Below are positions 5,792 to 6,292 of a stretch of 6,292 nt of DNA, piece by piece (the stretch's first letter is position 1; every line of letters begins with the position of its first letter). Under the pieces are notes generated by a model. It saw only the letters and a program-made list of their open reading frames with translations. It had not been told where the DNA came from and searched no databases. A program made the position numbers and the translations under genes. Source of the DNA: Phycisphaerales bacterium (GTDB lineage Bacteria; Planctomycetota; Phycisphaerae; Phycisphaerales; SM1A02); assembly GCA_018882625.1 (NCBI GenBank), contig VERO01000147.1:1-6292 (forward strand), given 5' to 3'.

Positions 5792-6292
5792 TCACGCTGC
5801 CGATTCGGCAGAGGAGCGCGGGCGCGCCCGGGCCACCTGCCAGCACCCGACAAACCCCCAGATGAGGGTCAGGACCAGCACGAGGGCGGAGATGGTCATC
5901 ACCGCACGGATCGCGGGCGTCCATGCGCTCCATCCCAGCGACGGGAGGATGAGGGAAAAGAGCCGGCTTCCGATGACCAGAGTCGCGGCCGCCGCTGCGG
6001 TCTCGAGCGCGGCGGTCGCGGATCGCGCCTCGGTCTGGGTGTCCGAGCGCGCGCCCAGAAGCCGAAGTCCGGGCCTGATGCCTTGCACAACCGCAGTCGC
6101 GCCGAGCACCTGAATCGCGCCTAGCGCGAGCGATGCGCCCGCAGGGGTGATCCATACGGATGGCCCCACTCGAAGCGCCGAGGGCGTGCCCCACACGGTG
6201 GTCCACGCGAGCGCGGCGGTCGCGAGGCACCACAGGATTCCGCCAGAGAGCACCATGGCGCGGGCGCGAGCCGCCGCGGGGCCGGTCCATGC
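5792..6292 (-). CDS. Uncharacterised four-helix membrane protein, probably N-terminally cut by window edge
   Basis: I do not recognise this family. The frame is open to the right edge, giving 166 visible residues. A Met at 6256 would give 154 residues, but there is no ribosome site before it (the upstream sequence is GC-rich with Ala/Arg codons), so the true start is probably outside the window. Counted from that Met, hydrophobic segments lie at about 5-22, 36-60, 83-106 and 114-140. An Arg-rich loop follows segment 2 (RPGLRLLGAR) and a short basic tail VARARPRSSAESAA ends the protein. The topology suggests an inner-membrane protein with both loop and tail in the cytoplasm by the positive-inside rule. 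No enzyme motif is visible. It reads in the same direction as the chaperone genes, but a sigma-54 promoter lies between, so it need not belong to the operon. Confidence 0.65.
   Translation of the reverse strand, partial: AWTGPAAARARAMVLSGGILWCLATAALAWTTVWGTPSALRVGPSVWITPAGASLALGAIQVLGATAVVQGIRPGLRLLGARSDTQTEARSATAALETAAAAATLVIGSRLFSLILPSLGWSAWTPAIRAVMTISALVLVLTLIWGFVGCWQVARARPRSSAESAA
5797..5811. promoter_or_regulatory. Perfect 15-bp dyad, candidate enhancer-binding-protein site
   Basis: CTGCCGATTCGGCAG has 7-bp arms around one central base. Its centre (5804) is about 93 bp upstream of the predicted sigma-54 start, within the range typical of upstream activating sequences. It overlaps the last codons of the membrane gene (Glu-Ser-Ala). 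In RNA it could also fold as a 6-bp stem with a triloop, but no U-tract follows. A GC-only 12-bp palindrome (5819-5830) lies about two helical turns further upstream, with an unrelated sequence. The activator role is inferred from position only. Confidence 0.35.

Noticed and set aside
5682..6290. N-terminal extension of GroEL copy 1 by 203 residues
   Set aside because: The frame is open only because of high GC. The extension is Arg/Gly/Ala-rich without GroEL homology, overlaps the membrane gene and contains the promoter. The GroEL start has its own ribosome site.

Overview
The window is a compact, high-GC chaperone cluster read entirely on the minus strand. Transcription runs from high to low coordinates in the order: membrane protein, groEL (copy 1), groES, groEL (copy 2), dnaJ, grpE, FmdB-type zinc-ribbon gene. 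Two full-length but clearly different GroELs flank one GroES, dnaJ and grpE follow without dnaK, and an FmdB gene comes next. I associate this order with planctomycetes, possibly the high-GC Phycisphaerae side. That assignment is an inference from gene order, GC content and protein style; no rRNA or other marker is present.

At the right edge (about 6292-5792) lies the C-terminal part of an unrecognised four-helix membrane protein, probably cut by the window edge. The 110-nt gap to groEL copy 1 holds the most notable regulatory signal: a full-consensus sigma-54 (RpoN) -24/-12 promoter, TGGCACG-N4-TTGCA, at 5722-5737. It sits 40 nt before the groEL start codon. A perfect 15-bp dyad about 93 bp upstream of the predicted transcription start (5797-5811) is a candidate activator site. 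No CIRCE (HrcA) operator was found.

GroEL copy 1 (563 aa, GGM tail) is followed after an 80-nt C-rich, G-poor leader by GroES (97 aa). After 28 nt comes GroEL copy 2 (537 aa, no GGM tail, acidic end). A 92-nt gap with a strong 12-bp hairpin but no U-tract separates it from dnaJ (404 aa, four zinc motifs). The grpE gene (185 aa) follows 21 nt later. Three nt after grpE comes the GTG start of the FmdB-type gene, whose ribosome binding site lies inside the grpE end.

Together the genes encode the GroEL/GroES folding chamber in two paralogous versions plus the J-protein and nucleotide-exchange partners of DnaK. The small gaps suggest one stress operon. The unusual point is that the visible promoter predicts control by RpoN and an ATP-dependent enhancer-binding activator rather than by HrcA or sigma-32. 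No intergenic stretch exceeds 300 bases, and no RNA genes, mobile elements or CRISPR arrays were seen.
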